Below are positions 12,575 through 13,230 of a stretch of DNA of 13,230 nucleotides, in pieces. The stretch comes from an uncultured delta proteobacterium (GTDB taxonomy: Bacteria > RBG-13-61-14 > DRUE01). Numbering within the stretch: position 1 is the stretch's first letter; every line of letters begins with the position of its first letter. The notes below the pieces were generated by a model. That model had not been told where the DNA came from, searched no databases, and saw only the letters and a program-made list of their open reading frames with translations. The DNA lies in the NCBI GenBank assembly GCA_903897985.1, contig CAIUDS010000683.1:1-13230 (forward strand). Direction: 5' to 3'. The translations under genes and the position numbers were made by a program.

Positions 12575-13230
12575 TTATTCCTTAAGCAGTTTCTTGAACT
12601 CTTCGGTCATGATCGGGGCGACCTTGAACAAGTCGTCCACGATGCCATAGTCGGCTTTCTGGAAAATGGGGGCTTCGGGGTCTTTGTTGACGGCGACGAT
12701 GATCTTGGAAGTCCTCATCCCGGCCAGGTGCTGGATGGCGCCGGAAATTCCAAAGGCCATGTACAGGGACGGGTTCACGATCTTGCCGGTCTGACCGACC
12801 TGCATGTCCAGGGTGGCGTAACCGGAATCCACCGCGGCGCGCGAGGCTCCGACCGCGGCCTTGATCACTCCGGCCAGGTCTTCGAGCATCTTGAAATTGG
12901 CCTTGTCCTTGATGCCGCGGCCGCCGGAAACGATCCGCTCGGCCTCGGTCAACTCGATTTTGCCCTCGCCGCTCTTGACCACCTGCTTGACCTTGGCCTT
13001 GGGCTCGAGGCTGACGCTGAGCGCGACCACCTCGGCCGCGCCGGCCGCTTCCGCGGCCGCCGGATAGGTGTTGGGCCGGACCGAAGCCACCGCGGGGGCG
13101 GATGCGAACTCGACCTTGAGGTAGCATTTGCCGGAATAGACCGGCCGGGTGGCAATAAGCTTGCCGCCGTCCGCGGCGAGCGCGGTGCAGTCGGTGGCCA
13201 TGCCCACGCCGAGCTTGGCCGCGGCGCGGG
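12575..13230 (-). CDS. etfA: Electron transfer flavoprotein alpha subunit, C-terminal part (5' end outside window)
   Basis: This is the last 217 or so residues of EtfA, which with EtfB forms the FAD-carrying shuttle taking electrons from acyl-CoA and other dehydrogenases, or taking part in flavin-based bifurcation. The frame is open to the window edge; EtfA is usually about 310-330 residues, so roughly a third is missing. The FAD-binding domain is complete: SGGRGIK, GASRAAVDSGY, VGQTGKIVNPSLYMAFGISGAIQHLAGM, then VNKDPEAPIFQKADYGIVDDLF, near the family consensus. The upstream part, GMATDCTALAADGGKLIATRPVYSGKCY, also fits. The variant Asp in GIVDD (often Gly) is minor. A GTG-initiated frame at 13207 is internal, not the start. 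etfB and a dehydrogenase probably lie to the right. The terminator at 12525-12561 ends this unit. Confidence 0.95.
   Translation of the reverse strand, partial: RAAAKLGVGMATDCTALAADGGKLIATRPVYSGKCYLKVEFASAPAVASVRPNTYPAAAEAAGAAEVVALSVSLEPKAKVKQVVKSGEGKIELTEAERIVSGGRGIKDKANFKMLEDLAGVIKAAVGASRAAVDSGYATLDMQVGQTGKIVNPSLYMAFGISGAIQHLAGMRTSKIIVAVNKDPEAPIFQKADYGIVDDLFKVAPIMTEEFKKLLKE

Overview
The window reads as a chromosomal fragment of a Gram-negative (diderm, LPS-making) bacterium of fairly high GC content, probably uncultured. Lipid A genes sit directly behind bamA and ompH. The pathway uses LpxI rather than LpxH, and a Gfo/Idh-type oxidoreductase lies inside the lipid A cluster. That pattern is known from Deltaproteobacteria-like lineages and, as far as I recall, from Omnitrophota and related groups. 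I favour an Omnitrophota-like or deltaproteobacterial-type organism, but the sequence alone does not settle the phylum.

Region 1 (1-8787, all + strand) is an outer-membrane biogenesis cluster. Its order is bamA (3' end only), ompH/skp, lpxA, lpxI, a Gfo/Idh/MocA oxidoreductase, an msbA-type flippase, lpxK, an LpxL/HtrB-family acyltransferase, and a MoxR AAA+ ATPase. Most junctions are tight: 1-nt gaps at ompH-lpxA and oxidoreductase-msbA, an ATGA overlap at lpxK-lpxL, and a 32-nt overlap at lpxL-moxR. Two junctions are looser. lpxA-lpxI carries a hairpin plus an extended -10 motif almost touching the lpxI start. lpxI-oxidoreductase carries a 110-nt inverted array of 9-nt units. The products form a logical line: BamA and OmpH handle outer-membrane proteins; LpxA, LpxI, LpxK and LpxL make lipid A; MsbA flips it. 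lpxB, lpxD, lpxC, fabZ and waaA are not in the window.

Region 2 (8788-9443) is a genomic scar. It holds a terminator-like hairpin, an AT-armed short intergenic repeat, and the C-terminal third of an IS4-family transposase on the - strand, truncated at its 5' end. The usual MoxR partners (DUF58 and VWA proteins) do not follow moxR.

Region 3 (9444-11039, +) is one GT-C-fold membrane glycosyltransferase (GT39/PMT_2/ArnT-like) with its own promoter. It is followed by a non-coding stretch (11040-11456) holding a second copy of the 9-nt-unit repeat, an intrinsic terminator and a perfect 22-nt tandem duplication.

Region 4 (11457-13230, - strand) holds a MobA-like nucleotidyltransferase with a long C-terminal extension, and the C-terminal part of electron transfer flavoprotein alpha (EtfA), separated by a strong terminator.

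I see no CRISPR array, phage, toxin-antitoxin or defence system. The most unusual items are the 9-nt-periodic intergenic element present twice, the loss of the acidic residue of the HX4(D/E) motif in the LpxL-like protein, and a possibly leaderless lpxI.
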